DNA from: Gammaproteobacteria bacterium
GTDB taxonomy: Bacteria; Pseudomonadota; Gammaproteobacteria; Pseudomonadales; Azotimanducaceae
DNA length: 41,744 nt
Direction of reading: 5' to 3'
NCBI GenBank assembly: GCA_021773555.1
Contig: JAJFKA010000079.1
Location: 1-41,744 of the forward strand
Position numbers and translations under genes: made by a program. This document shows, in pieces, positions 41,604 to 41,744 of the stretch; within the stretch, counting starts at the first letter, position 1; each line of letters opens with the position of its first letter. The notes below the pieces were generated by a model, which did no database searches, was not told the origin of the DNA, and saw only the letters and a program-made list of their open reading frames with translations.

Positions 41604-41744
41604 GGAATCTCTGATTAAGTGCTTTTTTCGCGATGACGGCGTTGAATCCGTACTCGAAACCTCGCGAATTTAAAGCGTATTCGCGATTTTCTCCGTGCGG
41701 ATTCGCCTTGTCCTCACAAAAAAATCTACTTAATCAGAGCTTCC
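41604..41744. mobile_element. MITE-like palindromic element at the window edge
   Basis: The left end GGAATCTCTGATTAAGT and the right end, read on the other strand, GGAAGCTCTGATTAAGT differ at one base in 17. The interior is also nearly self-complementary: the two halves meet at CGCGAAT-TTAAAGCGT-ATTCGCG, with GAATCCG and CGGATTC farther out and T-rich and A-rich stretches behind the ends. About 141 bases, no coding capacity. It looks like a miniature inverted-repeat element that folds into one long hairpin. The window ends exactly at the outer base, so a target-site duplication cannot be checked, and it might be one end of something larger. Confidence 0.6.

Overview
The window looks like chromosomal DNA of a free-living, probably marine or aquatic gammaproteobacterium. 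This rests on the mix of families (SelO, SlyD, GrpB, DUF6178, EAL-HDOD, LemA/M48, GPH-type transporters, many lipid-type oxidoreductases) and on moderate base composition. It is inference from gene content only; no rRNA, tRNA, CRISPR array, prophage or complete IS element was seen.

Layout. 1-2.3 kb: a minus-strand overlapping set (DUF1080 lipoprotein, APH-like phosphotransferase, YdcF/DUF218 protein cut by the window edge). 2.6-7.0 kb: a minus-strand run whose core is a membrane-anchored selenoprotein with an in-frame UGA, then a GMC flavin oxidoreductase and its small subunit; a SPOR-like secreted protein and a GrpB protein lie downstream. 7.1-9.6 kb: a translationally coupled MFS transporter and cytochrome P450. 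9.7-14.5 kb: EAL-HDOD signalling protein, DUF429 protein, MATE exporter, lipoprotein cytochrome c, and a GAF gene split by a frameshift. 14.5-22.7 kb: a very long secreted beta-propeller/amidohydrolase, an overlapping class IV aminotransferase-sulfotransferase pair, an MFE-type SDR, an EthA-like Baeyer-Villiger monooxygenase and SlyD. 22.7-27.5 kb: hybrid histidine kinase, M48 peptidase and LemA. 27.6-30.7 kb: SelO pseudokinase AMPylase, an SDR and a coiled-coil protein. 31.2-35.0 kb: GPH transporter, a structured noncoding segment with a promoter and three hairpins, a DUF6178 gene and a small unknown. 35.0-41.7 kb: N-acyl-D-amino-acid deacylase, MaoC dehydratase, a second GPH transporter, an F420-type LLM oxidoreductase, an SDR and, at the edge, a palindromic MITE-like element.

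Most enzymes (SDRs, P450, BVMO, MaoC, LLM oxidoreductase, amidohydrolases, GPH transporters) suit uptake and oxidative breakdown of lipid-like or amide-containing organic matter. The most notable item is the selenoprotein: a UGA at 6471-6473 sits exactly where a redox CxxC motif would have its first cysteine (U-P-Y-C), the reading frame continues with clear homology, and a compact hairpin follows the UGA. It implies that the host has selenocysteine machinery elsewhere, and it opens an operon with a flavin oxidoreductase that may make or transfer reducing equivalents.
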